A stretch of DNA of 64,000 nucleotides from an uncultured Christensenellaceae bacterium (GCA_910586625.1 CAJUIZ010000001.1:186001-250000); one strand, 5' to 3'. Positions 52,278 to 62,002 are shown, counted from the stretch's first letter. Numbers and translations are program-made. The notes: generated by a model from the sequence alone, not told the origin.

Positions 52278-52652
52278 CAGCGTAGAAAAAAATTCGGCAA
52301 TTATTTTTTGATTTTTGCAATATTTTTATTGCTTGACGCGTTTGACTTGCGAAAGCCCTGCCGCGATACATTTTTAGGGCGTTTACTTCATCTAATAAAA
52401 ATCAGTCGCGGCGACAAGTTATAGCAATTTGATGAAATGTTGTATTTTTGAGTCTGAAAGCAATGTACGGTACGGTTAATTGTAATAGTCGAAAGACGTT
52501 TTATCCAAAACATTTTTACCACACAGACTTTAATTATATCGTAAAGCAATTATGTAAATCAAATAAATTATTGTTAAACCTTTTACGATGTAATTATAAC
52601 CAATAGGATTTCGTTAAAGCCAATACATTGTTTAATTATAAAAAATAAATCA

Positions 52653-52684
52653 AAACAACCGCCGCCCTAAGGCAGCGGTTGTTT
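52653..52684 (-). terminator. Terminator ending the long ABC/lipoprotein operon
   Basis: AAACAACCGC (52653-52662) and GCGGTTGTTT (52675-52684), extended by an inner CGCC/GGCA pair; on the minus strand TTGATTTATTTTTT follows. Confidence 0.7.
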
Positions 52685-52718
52685 GTTATCGTTTGAGAAA
52701 ATTTTTGAAAAAGACTAA

Positions 52719-54566
52719 TTATGCGGCAGCAGGAGCTTCCCACAAAATTTTAATAGAGTCAATATATACAGTGCCCTTTCTTTCGTCAGTAGTACCTGCT
52801 CTTTTGATACGTATGAACGTAAAATCACCTTCGGGTATTTCCAACTCGAGCGTCGCAGCAGAATCTGATGTTAATTTAACTTGTACAGATTTAGCATCCG
52901 AGAAGTCCGCCTTTGTTGCAAATTCAACAACATAGTTCGTATATCCACTCTTAGGCATGCCTACAACATTATGATTAATTGTTACGGATGTGATTTTTCC
53001 AGCAAATGCTTCGGTATTACATAACATTGCGGATTCATCATTCTTTATTTGAATCGCCGGAGCTTGATCATATGTGTTCTTCATAACTTGAAGATGAGCA
53101 AACTTATAACCATTAACAGTTGTATCTGTTACCGTTGTACTATATTTACCTAATCCCATATTGTCTGATGTCAATATAATACCGTTATCGGGTTGCTTCA
53201 TTGCAATGTCAATTGTAATTTCTTTCGTGTCGGTAACTTCACCGGATTGAATTGTAGCAACAAGAGTAATCGTCATTGCAGCTTCGGGCAAAGTGGCAAC
53301 CTTCAATTTGCCGTCTTCGATTGTCGCGACCGTTTGAGTTTCTTTGATAGCCCAAGTAATAGCACTGCCGAATGCGGGACCCGTAGCAGGCAAAGTTATC
53401 TCAGCGCCGTTTGCGGCAATAGTTGTGGGGGAAAGAGTAAGGTTAGCCTTGTCCATCGCAACCTTTTCGGTATCGGTATATTCGATGTGTTGAACGTCGC
53501 TTATTGCATCAAGTCCCAAGGGGTAAACTTGGTATTTTTTGCTGTATACGTTGATAAGTCCTCTGAAAGTGGCTTTGTCGCCTACGACGAATTTCTTAAC
53601 AAGTTTGTCGGCATCTTCTGCAGACATAAAGTAGTTGGTTCTGTAAAGATTGAATTCTACGTTGCTATCGCCAACCTTGAAATAATAATATTGATTGTCG
53701 ATACGAGTCATTGTGCAGTTTTTCAGTTCGATTTTCACATTTTGGAAATCGATTAACGCATTATCTTCGTTATCCTTAGCAGCAGCAAAAGCGGCGGAGC
53801 CATCGTTAAACTTAAGTTCATCTGCAGTAGCGACGTTACCGGTTTTTCTTATCGAACAACCTTTATTAAATTCATATTGACCGCTATAAACAGTACCGGT
53901 TCCGGAAACGTATACTTCCGTGCCGAGCGGATATTCGGCGAGAATCTTTTCGTCGGACGCAGTTAAACCATTTGCCAACGCAGGACTATAAGCGTAATAT
54001 CCGTGTCCGTCTTTGTCTTGAAGGTACATCGAACCCTTAGAAGAAGAACCGGAAGACGGCAATATTATAGCGTAAATGTACGCCTTAATGTTGATGGAAG
54101 CTTTTTCCTTATCAGTACTTTCGCAGTTCGCTTTGTAGGCTGCATAATCGGATACGATAAATTGCTTTACCACGCGATTGAAGGAAACCGAGTATTCCTT
54201 TCCTTCGTCGTTTTTGTACGGTTCGCCTTTAGAATTTACCAACGTAGCCGTAATCGTATAGTTGATATCTTCGGGGGCTTCTTCGTTAACGTCAACTGTT
54301 ACATATCCATCGGCGTCAGGAGCGCTAACGTTCACACCGTTTGTGGCGGTCCATTTAACGTCACAGGTTTTACCCGAATAAGCCGTTTTGCCGGGAAGCT
54401 GATAATCCACAGGCGTTTCGGCAGGCTTATTCCTGTTATTAACATCGATAACTTCCAGCATCTTCGTCAATGTTTCTGCGTCCAAAGATTCCGCTTTGTT
54501 ACACGCGACCAAAACGCTTGCGCACAAAACAAGAACTAAGATGCAAATCAATAGTGTCTTTTTCAT
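52719..54566 (-). CDS. Lipoprotein with Ig-like and OB-fold-like domains
   Basis: 615 residues behind AAAAGGAGA. Lipobox L-V-A-C near residue 22. Residues about 28-135 are the Ig-like domain shared with the 50691 lipoprotein (D-G-Y-V-T-V-D-V, Y-T-I-T-A-T-L-V-N-S, Y-S-V-S-F). Residues about 138-365 contain OB-fold-like strands (A-Y-I-Y-A-I, M-Y-L-Q-D-K-D-G-H-G-Y-Y-A-Y, G-T-E-V-Y-V-S-G, F-V-V-G-D-K-A-T-F-R-G). A second Ig-like domain (about 375-460) and a C-terminal jelly-roll-like domain ending D-F-T-F-I-R-I-K-R follow. No enzyme motif. Last gene of the importer operon by direction. Confidence 0.7.
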   Translation of the reverse strand: MKKTLLICILVLVLCASVLVACNKAESLDAETLTKMLEVIDVNNRNKPAETPVDYQLPGKTAYSGKTCDVKWTATNGVNVSAPDADGYVTVDVNEEAPEDINYTITATLVNSKGEPYKNDEGKEYSVSFNRVVKQFIVSDYAAYKANCESTDKEKASINIKAYIYAIILPSSGSSSKGSMYLQDKDGHGYYAYSPALANGLTASDEKILAEYPLGTEVYVSGTGTVYSGQYEFNKGCSIRKTGNVATADELKFNDGSAAFAAAKDNEDNALIDFQNVKIELKNCTMTRIDNQYYYFKVGDSNVEFNLYRTNYFMSAEDADKLVKKFVVGDKATFRGLINVYSKKYQVYPLGLDAISDVQHIEYTDTEKVAMDKANLTLSPTTIAANGAEITLPATGPAFGSAITWAIKETQTVATIEDGKLKVATLPEAAMTITLVATIQSGEVTDTKEITIDIAMKQPDNGIILTSDNMGLGKYSTTVTDTTVNGYKFAHLQVMKNTYDQAPAIQIKNDESAMLCNTEAFAGKITSVTINHNVVGMPKSGYTNYVVEFATKADFSDAKSVQVKLTSDSAATLELEIPEGDFTFIRIKRAGTTDERKGTVYIDSIKILWEAPAAA

Positions 54567-54614
54567 TTCATTCTCCTTTTATTTTTTTACTTATAAAATA
54601 ACTTGTATAACAAA

Positions 54615-55940
54615 TTATTTAATAGTTATGTCTTTGAAGGCCACTACCTTTATTTGATATTGACCTTTTTCGGCGCCGGAATACTTGAAGTACTCTACCA
54701 GCCCCTTTACGTCGATTGTTTTGCCTTCGAAATACGACGCTGTTACTACATTTCCATTAGTATCCGTAAACCTACGTTGCGTACGTATATCTATTGTTTT
54801 ATCACCGACTTTGCAAGTTATTGTTAATGCGCCATCGGCAGAACTTTCGTCGTTTTCGGTGGTTCTAACGTTAATGACCTGCAAATTATTCATTGAAATC
54901 GTAGTGTTCAGCGCCATTTCCGCGTAATCGTACGTTTGCTTGCCGGTGTCGGTTATAATTTCCACCTTGCCGGAAGTAAACTGTTCGATAGACGTTTCGG
55001 GATAAGTAACTTCGTGACCGGCGCTTATAAACCGCACCATTTCGGCGTCATCGTCTTCGGGATACTCATCGTATTCCAATCCGCTTATTTGATAGAAACC
55101 GCCGTTTTCATAAAACTGCAATGTACCGACCATACGAATACGGTTCCCCATAGAGAAGATATCCAACATCGGGCCCTTGTAAAATCCGTAATAGCAGCCA
55201 ATCCCGTAATACATATCCGTTTCTTCGTCGTATTCCTGAATGTACACGCTATTGCCGAATTCACGCGTTACAATGCCTTCCACAGCTACCGCGATTCCTT
55301 CATAATCGGCAAGATTGGAACGCAACTCTTTCAAAGTGATTTCTTGCACAGCGCCGTGATACATATCCGGATCCGGTTTGCCCGAATGTACAAGTAGTTT
55401 GTTCGCCTTAGCTTGGTCAAGAGCTTTCACACAGATATCGCCGTATCTATTGTTTGCGGTACTTGACGCAATCGCCAAACCGTTTTGCAATATTTCCAAA
55501 TTGAGATTACGGTATTCGCTGTTTTCATCAGGTTTGTACCACACCCAAGTCAAATAACGTCCGCCCGTAGAATCCGTTTCCCAAACAGAAGTATCGGATT
55601 CTATATAAATCGATACTGCGTTTTTCAACTTTTCCTTGGTAAAATTAGACGCTTTTTTTCCGTAATCTTCGATTTTACCTGTAGATTCCGGAGTATTGAT
55701 TGCCAAATAGCGCGCTTTTAGAACACCCGTTTTAACGATACTGGTAGGTACGGCAAAATGCGTGGTGTCACCGTCAACGTAAGCCGTAACCGTAGTTTCG
55801 AGCTTTGCCGTTTCGGAATTCATGTCAAGAGTCAATTGCGACACGTAATCGGTCATTTCCCTAGGAGTGCATGCAACAAATACACCCAAAGAAAGAATAA
55901 TCAATGTTGCCGCAGTCAAAATGCTAAAAAACTTTTTCAT
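54615..55940 (-). CDS. Staphylococcal-nuclease-like lipoprotein with OB-fold repeats
   Basis: 441 residues from M-K-K-F-F-S-I-L; the longer frame to 55985 lies in the upstream gene. Lipobox F-V-A-C near residue 24. Residues about 45-190 are an SNase domain: Y-V-D-G-D-T, L-K-A-R-Y-L-A-I-N-T-P-E-S, Y-G-K-K-A, G-G-R-Y-L-T and G-L-A-I-A-S. Both Asp of D-G-D, the Arg, Thr and Glu around T-P-E and the later Arg are kept, with Asn where S. aureus nuclease has Asp40. Two OB-like segments follow (about 195-300 and 325-441). It should cut DNA or RNA outside the cell in a Ca-dependent way. Confidence 0.8.
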   Translation of the reverse strand: MKKFFSILTAATLIILSLGVFVACTPREMTDYVSQLTLDMNSETAKLETTVTAYVDGDTTHFAVPTSIVKTGVLKARYLAINTPESTGKIEDYGKKASNFTKEKLKNAVSIYIESDTSVWETDSTGGRYLTWVWYKPDENSEYRNLNLEILQNGLAIASSTANNRYGDICVKALDQAKANKLLVHSGKPDPDMYHGAVQEITLKELRSNLADYEGIAVAVEGIVTREFGNSVYIQEYDEETDMYYGIGCYYGFYKGPMLDIFSMGNRIRMVGTLQFYENGGFYQISGLEYDEYPEDDDAEMVRFISAGHEVTYPETSIEQFTSGKVEIITDTGKQTYDYAEMALNTTISMNNLQVINVRTTENDESSADGALTITCKVGDKTIDIRTQRRFTDTNGNVVTASYFEGKTIDVKGLVEYFKYSGAEKGQYQIKVVAFKDITIK

Positions 55941-55960
55941 AGTCAACTCTGCAATCTTTA

Positions 55961-57403
55961 TTATTGTCCGATATAGTACTTGCACTCGTTAACAGCGTCG
56001 GCAAACGCCTTTTGCATAAACGCAGTGGTAAGTCCGCCGGAATCTTTTTTTGTCATAGCTTCTTTGAAGCAGTTAACCATTAAGTCGCCGACTTGGTCAC
56101 GAGCTTCGGAAGATCCTTCGAACGCAGGACTGGTATAGTAAGCATTGGCTTGATCGAGACAAACCTTTTGAGCAAGGTACGCCACGTTAGCGTAACCGTT
56201 AGCGGAATTCAGTTTGCTCGCATACGATTCTACTTCCTTAACAGATTGAATTACAGGAACATAACCGGTGCCGGAAAATTCAATTTGGAACATAGGCGTC
56301 GTTGCAAGATACTTGATAAACAACCAAGACGCAAGAACTTCGTCCTTATTTGCTTTGTTAAGAATACAAACGCTCGGTCCTTGAGCTATAACTTTGGGGT
56401 TATTTGGGTCTATTTGCGGAATAGGTTCGATACCCACTTCGAAAGGATAGTCGCCGTCAACCTTGTCGGGAGCCTGCCTAGTAGCACCGGCAGACGAACC
56501 GATGGACATATAACTATGCGACTTGCTTTTGTCCGTTTGCTTAAACAAACTGGATGTATAATCGTTATTAATAGTTTGAGTCGTAATCAAACCATCTGCG
56601 TACCAACCTGCAAATCTCTTTACAAATTCGTAGTTTCTACTATCGTCAAACAGGAAGTTTTCTCCCGTTGCGCTTGTATAAGGCGTGCCGAGCTGTTCAC
56701 ACATAGTGATAAACCAGTTGCCTTCGCTGTCGTAACCGAGCGGAATGCATCCATCATCAATTTCTTTTATTTCTCTAAGAACTTTTTCCAAACCTGATTT
56801 GCAATCTGCAGGACAAGCTTCGGTGCACCACCAATGCGTAGGAACGGCAATCTTTTCCTTGTGTTGTTCAAAGAACGTCTTGTTGTAATACAATACTTCG
56901 GTAGACTTACTGAACGGCATCGTATACATTTTGCCGTCGCCGAACGTTTTACCTTCGTTGTAATAACCGGGAATAAAGTCGTCAATTTGTTCCTGCGTAA
57001 GACCGATAGGCATCGCTTCCGCATTGCCGAATTTTTCCGCTTCGACCATTTCGGTGCTGGCGATATAATCGTCAAGCGTAGCAACCGCAAGAGCTTTGTT
57101 GTACAACGCAACGTGGTCGGAATAACAATAAGCTATGTTCGGTCCTTGTCCTACCTGAATTTCCTTGGACGTTTGATCGCGAACATCGTTGTATCCGCCG
57201 ACTTGCGTATGATTGATTTTGATTCCGGGATAGATTTCTTCGAATTTCTCAATATACTTATTCAAAACCTTTTGTAAATCTGCTCCCATTGTGTGATAAA
57301 AAGTAATTTGAAGTTTGTCTTCGCCAAAATCGCAAGCGCACAACGCAACTATCGCAGTAACGACAAGCATAACGGCCAGAATCACAGACAATAATTTCTT
57401 CAT
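55961..57403 (-). CDS. ABC importer solute-binding lipoprotein (family 1, CUT1 type)
   Basis: 480 residues behind AAGGAGAAG. Lipobox L-C-A-C near residue 24, then I-T-F-Y-H-T-M-G and F-E-E-I-Y-P-G-I-K-I-N of the UgpB/MalE group, A-Y-C-Y-S-D-H-V, and A-S-W-L-F-I-K-Y-L near the C-terminus. An unusual Cys-bearing insertion (W-W-C-T-E-A-C-P-A-D-C) follows W near residue 195 and could form disulphides. Usual substrates are oligosaccharides or glycerophosphodiesters; the true ligand is unknown. Two hairpins separate it from the permease genes, allowing higher expression. Confidence 0.9.
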   Translation of the reverse strand: MKKLLSVILAVMLVVTAIVALCACDFGEDKLQITFYHTMGADLQKVLNKYIEKFEEIYPGIKINHTQVGGYNDVRDQTSKEIQVGQGPNIAYCYSDHVALYNKALAVATLDDYIASTEMVEAEKFGNAEAMPIGLTQEQIDDFIPGYYNEGKTFGDGKMYTMPFSKSTEVLYYNKTFFEQHKEKIAVPTHWWCTEACPADCKSGLEKVLREIKEIDDGCIPLGYDSEGNWFITMCEQLGTPYTSATGENFLFDDSRNYEFVKRFAGWYADGLITTQTINNDYTSSLFKQTDKSKSHSYMSIGSSAGATRQAPDKVDGDYPFEVGIEPIPQIDPNNPKVIAQGPSVCILNKANKDEVLASWLFIKYLATTPMFQIEFSGTGYVPVIQSVKEVESYASKLNSANGYANVAYLAQKVCLDQANAYYTSPAFEGSSEARDQVGDLMVNCFKEAMTKKDSGGLTTAFMQKAFADAVNECKYYIGQ

Positions 57404-57467
57404 CGGATTTCACTTCTCCTTCATTAATTTATTTAATATATTTTTCAATATATTTCGAATTAAAACC

Positions 57468-57508
57468 GCAAACGCGACGTTTGCACCGATAACGAAAAAT
57501 TCGTTATC
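57468..57508 (-). promoter_or_regulatory. Two intercistronic stem-loops before the solute-binding gene
   Basis: GATAACGAA/TTCGTTATC (57488-57496 with 57500-57508) overlaps the permease stop codon, and GCAAACG/CGTTTGC (57468-57474 with 57478-57484) follows, ending in GGTTTTAATT. They can act as RNA processing, stability or partial-termination signals. Confidence 0.5.
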
Positions 57509-58514
57509 CCTTGATACCGCTTCGGCTAACACCCTTCATAATGTATTTGCGCAAGAACACAAAGACAAGGAACAAAGGCAACGATACCATCACTACCGCC
57601 GCCATCTGAACGGGATAGTCGTACATTTGACCGTCAGCAGGAGTAAATGCGTTGCGCAAACCGTATGTAATCAGACGGTGAGCGTCTCCGTGAGCCACCA
57701 ATCTCGGCCAAATGTAAGAGTTCCAAGCGCCCATCATTTTGAGTATCGTAATGGATATCAACGTAGGAAGCGCAAGCGGAATCATAATTTTCCACAGATA
57801 CTTCAAGTCGCTCGTGCCATCAACCTTGGCGGCGTAATACAACTCGTCGGGTATTTGCAAAAAGTTTTGACGCAACAGATAAATGTAGAATACGCTGACC
57901 AAGAAAGGTATGATTAGTACGGTAAAAGTTTCCGTCCACTTCCAATTGATAACCGTTTGGAAGTTGGTAATGGTAAATAATTCGCCAGGTATCATCATCG
58001 TCGCCAGCAAACAAGCAAACAGAACATTTTTTCCCTTGAACTCTAATCTAGCAAAAGCAAACGCCGATAATACGGTTATAACCAACGATAACACCGTGGA
58101 CACGATGCCGACATATACCGTATTAAAAAACAGTATATCCAACGAACCGGTCGTAAAAGCTTCGGCATAGTTCTTGATATCAAAAGCTTGCGTAGGGAAA
58201 AACGTGGGTGGGTTAACGTAGTATTCGTCAAGAGTCTTAAAGGATGAAATAATCATCCAATAAAACGGAAACAAGACGATCAATGCCATTATTGTCAAAA
58301 ACAGATACAAACCTATTTGAACAAAAATCTTGCCGACTTTTTGCTTAGTGGTTACGGTCTGCATATTGCGTTCGCGCATTACCGCGCTTTTCAATTCTGC
58401 CGTTTGTTCGGGTTGCGAAATTTGATCAACCGCTTGTTCCATTTGCTCGGTAACTTGTTCGCTAACTGCAACTTCGGACACAACATTATCAATATTATTA
58501 TCACTTTTATTCAT
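57504..58514 (-). CDS. Carbohydrate-type ABC permease, MalG/UgpE family
   Basis: 336 residues behind TTAGGAGG. An extended hydrophilic N-terminus (about 75 residues, rich in Glu and Gln) precedes six TM segments. The EAA loop is Y-Y-A-A-K-V-D-G-T-S-D-L-K-Y-L-W-K-I-M-I-P-L, which docks on the ATPase. It pairs with the permease at 58525. The long N-terminal tail is not usual for the family. Confidence 0.92.
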   Translation of the reverse strand: MNKSDNNIDNVVSEVAVSEQVTEQMEQAVDQISQPEQTAELKSAVMRERNMQTVTTKQKVGKIFVQIGLYLFLTIMALIVLFPFYWMIISSFKTLDEYYVNPPTFFPTQAFDIKNYAEAFTTGSLDILFFNTVYVGIVSTVLSLVITVLSAFAFARLEFKGKNVLFACLLATMMIPGELFTITNFQTVINWKWTETFTVLIIPFLVSVFYIYLLRQNFLQIPDELYYAAKVDGTSDLKYLWKIMIPLALPTLISITILKMMGAWNSYIWPRLVAHGDAHRLITYGLRNAFTPADGQMYDYPVQMAAVVMVSLPLFLVFVFLRKYIMKGVSRSGIKG

Positions 58515-58524
58515 ATTGCGCCTC

Positions 58525-59457
58525 CTAATAGTGAACCTTTTTCTTGCTGACGTACATATTTATCATTGTGACGATAAATATAATGACAAATAATATCAAT
58601 GCAGCAGCGCTTGCCCGACCGTAGTCGCCCGTCTCCAATGCATCGTAGATTAAGCCTATCATAGTATTTAAGCGACCTTTAGATCCAACAGGTCCCATTT
58701 GTTCGCCGAAAATACCTACTACGCTACTGTATTCCTTAAAGCCGCCAATAAAGCCCGTAATGACAACGTACGCCAACATAGGAGAAAGCATAGGAACAGT
58801 TATGCGCCAAAACGTTCTGATGCGGCTCGTACCGTCTACCTTGGCAGCCTCATAATATTGTTTGTTAACGCTTTGTAACCCGCCCAACAAAATCAAAATT
58901 TTGAACGGGAGAGCATTCCAAACAATATAAACAATCAACACAAACATATTTGCCCAATAGCTGGAAGTAATGTTGATCCAATCGACACGTTCACCTCCGA
59001 AAGCCACTATAACAGAGTTTATAATACCTATCGATTCGTGCGGAGTATGAATACCGACGACGTTAAACATTACGGCAAAAACCATTCCGATTGCTATCGT
59101 ATTGGTTACGTACGGCAAAAAGAAAATGGTTTGCAACAATTTTTGCAACGGCTTGATTGCATTAAGACACACCGCAATCAACAACGCAAGCATTGTCGAA
59201 ATCGGAACGGTGATAAAGCACAGCAACATCGTATTTTTCAAGCATTTCAAAAACGGACCGCCAGCTCTAACTACCTGTGCAAAGTTTCCAAAACCAAACT
59301 TAAACTTTTCTCCGGCAACGGCAGACATACCGTTGTAACCTTCGGAAAAAGCCATAATAAAGGTGTTTATCATCGGCCAAACCGTAAAGATTAACAACAA
59401 TATAAGCGCTGGCGATAAGTAAAGCCAAGCTTTCCATTGTTTTTTACTATCTACCAT
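58525..59457 (-). CDS. Carbohydrate-type ABC permease, MalF/UgpA family
   Basis: 310 residues, six TM segments, EAA loop Y-Y-E-A-A-K-V-D-G-T-S-R-I-R-T-F-W-R. AGGGGTGA precedes the ATG. Ten bases separate it from each neighbour, so ATPase, permease and permease are one tightly packed transcript. Confidence 0.93.
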   Translation of the reverse strand: MVDSKKQWKAWLYLSPALILLLIFTVWPMINTFIMAFSEGYNGMSAVAGEKFKFGFGNFAQVVRAGGPFLKCLKNTMLLCFITVPISTMLALLIAVCLNAIKPLQKLLQTIFFLPYVTNTIAIGMVFAVMFNVVGIHTPHESIGIINSVIVAFGGERVDWINITSSYWANMFVLIVYIVWNALPFKILILLGGLQSVNKQYYEAAKVDGTSRIRTFWRITVPMLSPMLAYVVITGFIGGFKEYSSVVGIFGEQMGPVGSKGRLNTMIGLIYDALETGDYGRASAAALILFVIIFIVTMINMYVSKKKVHY

Positions 59458-59467
59458 TTAATCACCC

Positions 59468-60634
59468 CTATTTCGCAGTTTTAGATTTTGTAGCCTTTGA
59501 GACTTTTTTAGTAGCGGTCGTTTCTTCTTTAACAGACTTTATTTCAAAACCAATCCGTTCTTCCGTTTCCTTATTGAAAAGGAACGTTTTATGCGGTTTG
59601 AGCGTAAAGCGCACTTCTTGAGCGGTAGCATCCACTTTATTGTCGGCGTCAACAATCGAACGCACTGTGGGATTGAGCGAAGCAGTATTTTCGGAAACTA
59701 TACTGACGTCGCGGCCCATAACTTCTACGTTACGCAACGAACAACGTAATGCGCCGTCCTTATTATAAATAAATCCTTCAGGACGAATCCCTACATACAC
59801 GTCTTGGTCGTCTACGCCCACAACGTCCATAACGGCATCGTCGCCGAGATACAGTTTGCCTTTTTCGACTTTTCCTTCGAAAACATTAATAGGCGGAGTT
59901 CCCAGGAACTTTGCAACGAACAAATTGACCGGATCGTCGTATACCTCTTGCGGTTGCCCGATTTGCTGCACAACGCCTAATTTCATTACTACTATCATAT
60001 CCGAAATAGACATCGCTTCTTCTTGGTCGTGCGTAACAAATACTGTGGTTATACCCGTTTCGCGTTGAATACGTTTTATTTCTTCGCGAGTTTGAAGGCG
60101 CAAACGCGCGTCCAAGTTGGACAACGGCTCGTCAAGCAGCAAAACTCTGGGCATTTTTACCAGTGCGCGCGCTATTGCTACGCGCTGCTGCTGTCCGCCG
60201 GAAAGTTCATGCGGCTTACGCTCCATCAAATCATCTATCTGTACAAGCTTCGCAACGTTGTACGCCCTTTCCAACATCTCCGACTTAGTCAACTTGTCCT
60301 TTCCCTTGAAGTTCTGCAACGGGAACAAGATATTTTGTTTGACGGTCATATGCGGATACAGCGCATAATTTTGGAAAACCAAACCGACACCCCTGTTTTC
60401 CGGCGACAACTCGGTAACGTCGTCGTCTCCAAAAAAGATACTGCCGCTTGTAGGTTTTTGCAAACCGCAAATCATATACAGCGTAGTACTTTTACCGCAT
60501 CCCGACGGTCCCAACAACCCGATAAGTTTGCCGTCCGGTATTTCGAAGTTAAACTTGTTTACCGCGATAACTTCCTGCCCGTTTTTGGATCTGCTGGGGA
60601 AGATTTTTGTCAAATCTTGGAGAACTACCTTCAT
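59468..60634 (-). CDS. ABC importer ATPase, MsmX/UgpC family
   Basis: 388 residues behind AAGGAAGG. Walker A G-P-S-G-C-G-K-S-T, Q-loop F-Q-N-Y-A-L-Y-P-H-M, signature L-S-G-G-Q-Q-Q-R, Walker B L-L-L-D-E-P-L-S-N-L-D and the H-D-Q-E-E-A switch are all canonical. A regulatory MOBE/OB tail follows (about 245-360), with a Lys-rich extension to the end. Many Bacillota use one shared MsmX for several CUT1 importers; here the ATPase is encoded in the operon. Confidence 0.95.
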   Translation of the reverse strand: MKVVLQDLTKIFPSRSKNGQEVIAVNKFNFEIPDGKLIGLLGPSGCGKSTTLYMICGLQKPTSGSIFFGDDDVTELSPENRGVGLVFQNYALYPHMTVKQNILFPLQNFKGKDKLTKSEMLERAYNVAKLVQIDDLMERKPHELSGGQQQRVAIARALVKMPRVLLLDEPLSNLDARLRLQTREEIKRIQRETGITTVFVTHDQEEAMSISDMIVVMKLGVVQQIGQPQEVYDDPVNLFVAKFLGTPPINVFEGKVEKGKLYLGDDAVMDVVGVDDQDVYVGIRPEGFIYNKDGALRCSLRNVEVMGRDVSIVSENTASLNPTVRSIVDADNKVDATAQEVRFTLKPHKTFLFNKETEERIGFEIKSVKEETTATKKVSKATKSKTAK

Positions 60635-60698
60635 AAAACTATCCTTCCTTTTTATTTATTTTATAGAAATATTTTTCCTTAGCGATAACAATAAAGCT

Positions 60699-61115
60699 TT
60701 ATTCGCCGTCTTTAATTCGTTTTACCGTAAAGCCCAAATCGGTTGCCTGCGCACCCAAAGAAATTACGGATAATACAATAGAAACAACAGTAATCACCGT
60801 ACCATAAACCTTTTCTCTTTTGGTTTCGAACGCAGGAATGGCAAGCGAAAGATATAATACGAGAAAGACAACAAAACCAAGTACCAAACCTACCGCTACA
60901 CCTTTAAGGGACAGGCAAATTTTATTTTTTTCTTTGAAATTGTCGCTCAAAATCGCGCATACACCGCTGCCAAAAGCAATAACAATCGAGCCAAACAACC
61001 ATGTTGATGCCGTTTTCAATATTAAATCGGAACAAATATTATAAACGAGACCGGAAACGAATACGCCTATCGTGCCGACCAAATAAATTATTTTTTTTAG
61101 CAAATCGTTGTTCAT
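60699..61115 (-). CDS. Four-TM hypothetical membrane protein
   Basis: 138 residues behind CGGAGGG. Hydrophobic segments lie at about 10-27, 37-56, 70-92 and 102-122. The C-terminus ends V-K-R-I-K-D-G-E. I recognise no family. It lies between the RDD-family gene and the importer ATPase on the same strand with short gaps (32 and 64 bp), so it is probably in the same operon. Confidence 0.7.
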   Translation of the reverse strand: MNNDLLKKIIYLVGTIGVFVSGLVYNICSDLILKTASTWLFGSIVIAFGSGVCAILSDNFKEKNKICLSLKGVAVGLVLGFVVFLVLYLSLAIPAFETKREKVYGTVITVVSIVLSVISLGAQATDLGFTVKRIKDGE

Positions 61116-61147
61116 TGGAACCCTCCGTGTAATTTTCGCAAATAACT

Positions 61148-61906
61148 TTATTTATATTCCGCCTTTTCGACTTCGGCGAGATGAACTTGCTCTTTATATT
61201 GTATCATTTCTTCTTTTGAATTAAAAATCAATTGCGTGGTCATATCTACGACCACCGTACTGGACAATACGTCGTGAATCAACGAATTGGTTTTAGTTGC
61301 TATAATCAAAACTATTTGCATTATAAGTATTGCAAATAAAACTATTACCACAACCACCGTGCCGCGGCCCAATATAATCAACCCTAAAATTAAAATTGGC
61401 ACCATTGTTTCTACGGCATATTTGCCCAAAAGAGCTCTTGCGAATAACGCGAACGTATTGATTTTTACTCCGTTTATTTGCATTACCCCTATTTGAAAAA
61501 TCTTTTTACCCAGAGTACGACCGTTTTTCAAAATTATAGGCAAAACAAACTCAAAGATCAAAAACGACAATAACAATCCTATGGATATCATCAAAAACGC
61601 AAGATTGATTAGTATCGAATACAATCTCATTGCGTCCTTATCTTTAGCCAATGCTTCGTTAGCTTTGTTATAATTGTCTTTGTATTCCTGGCTGGCATCG
61701 TCCGGAATAACGTTTTTAATATCGACGCCGTATTCTTCGCCGTATTTTACCATATACGCATCGAATTGTTGATATTTAACGTCGAATTTAGCAATTCTTG
61801 AAATCAACGCGGCAAAACCCACCGCAACTATACAGATCAATATAAAATCCAACAAAAACGCGGAAAACCTTTTAAGCAAACTGGCTTTTTGTAAATCGTA
61901 TATCAT
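61148..61906 (-). CDS. RDD-family membrane protein
   Basis: 252 residues behind AAAGGAGA. L-L-K-R-F-S-A-F-L-L-D-F-I-L at the start (with R and D in the places that name the family), a long hydrophilic loop at about 45-95, then three more TM segments with G-R-T-L-G-K-K-I-F-Q-I-G-V-M. Some RDD proteins act in ion or compatible-solute tolerance, but the general function is unknown. First gene of the probable importer operon, just downstream of a terminator. Confidence 0.85.
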   Translation of the reverse strand: MIYDLQKASLLKRFSAFLLDFILICIVAVGFAALISRIAKFDVKYQQFDAYMVKYGEEYGVDIKNVIPDDASQEYKDNYNKANEALAKDKDAMRLYSILINLAFLMISIGLLLSFLIFEFVLPIILKNGRTLGKKIFQIGVMQINGVKINTFALFARALLGKYAVETMVPILILGLIILGRGTVVVVIVLFAILIMQIVLIIATKTNSLIHDVLSSTVVVDMTTQLIFNSKEEMIQYKEQVHLAEVEKAEYK

Positions 61907-61959
61907 ATGTTTGCCGTCTCCTTTGTTTGTCCGCCCCGAGGATTACTGTTATAAACATA

Positions 61960-62002
61960 TAAAAAAAGCACTAAAAAGCCAATATGCTTAAAATAGTGCT
62001 TT
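61960..62002 (-). terminator. Minus-strand terminator after the metallophosphoesterase gene
   Basis: Minus strand: AAAGCACTA (62002-61994) pairs with TAGTGCTTT (61973-61965), with an inner AAGC/GCTT pair, then TTTTATATG. It separates the phosphoesterase gene from the RDD-importer operon. Confidence 0.7.

Larger units (their letters stand above)
52173..52718. other. Intergenic region between two lipoprotein genes
   Basis: About 545 bp. Holds the promoter at 52249-52277, an imperfect inverted repeat (TAATTATATCGTAAA at 52531-52545 with TTTTACGATGTAATTA at 52581-52596) and the terminator at 52653-52684. No gene is supported. Confidence 0.55.

Noticed and set aside
54615..55940. Inactive SNase because Asp40 is replaced by Asn
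   Set aside because: N-T-P-E occurs in many SNase-family members as far as I recall, and the other active-site residues are kept, so inactivation is not supported.
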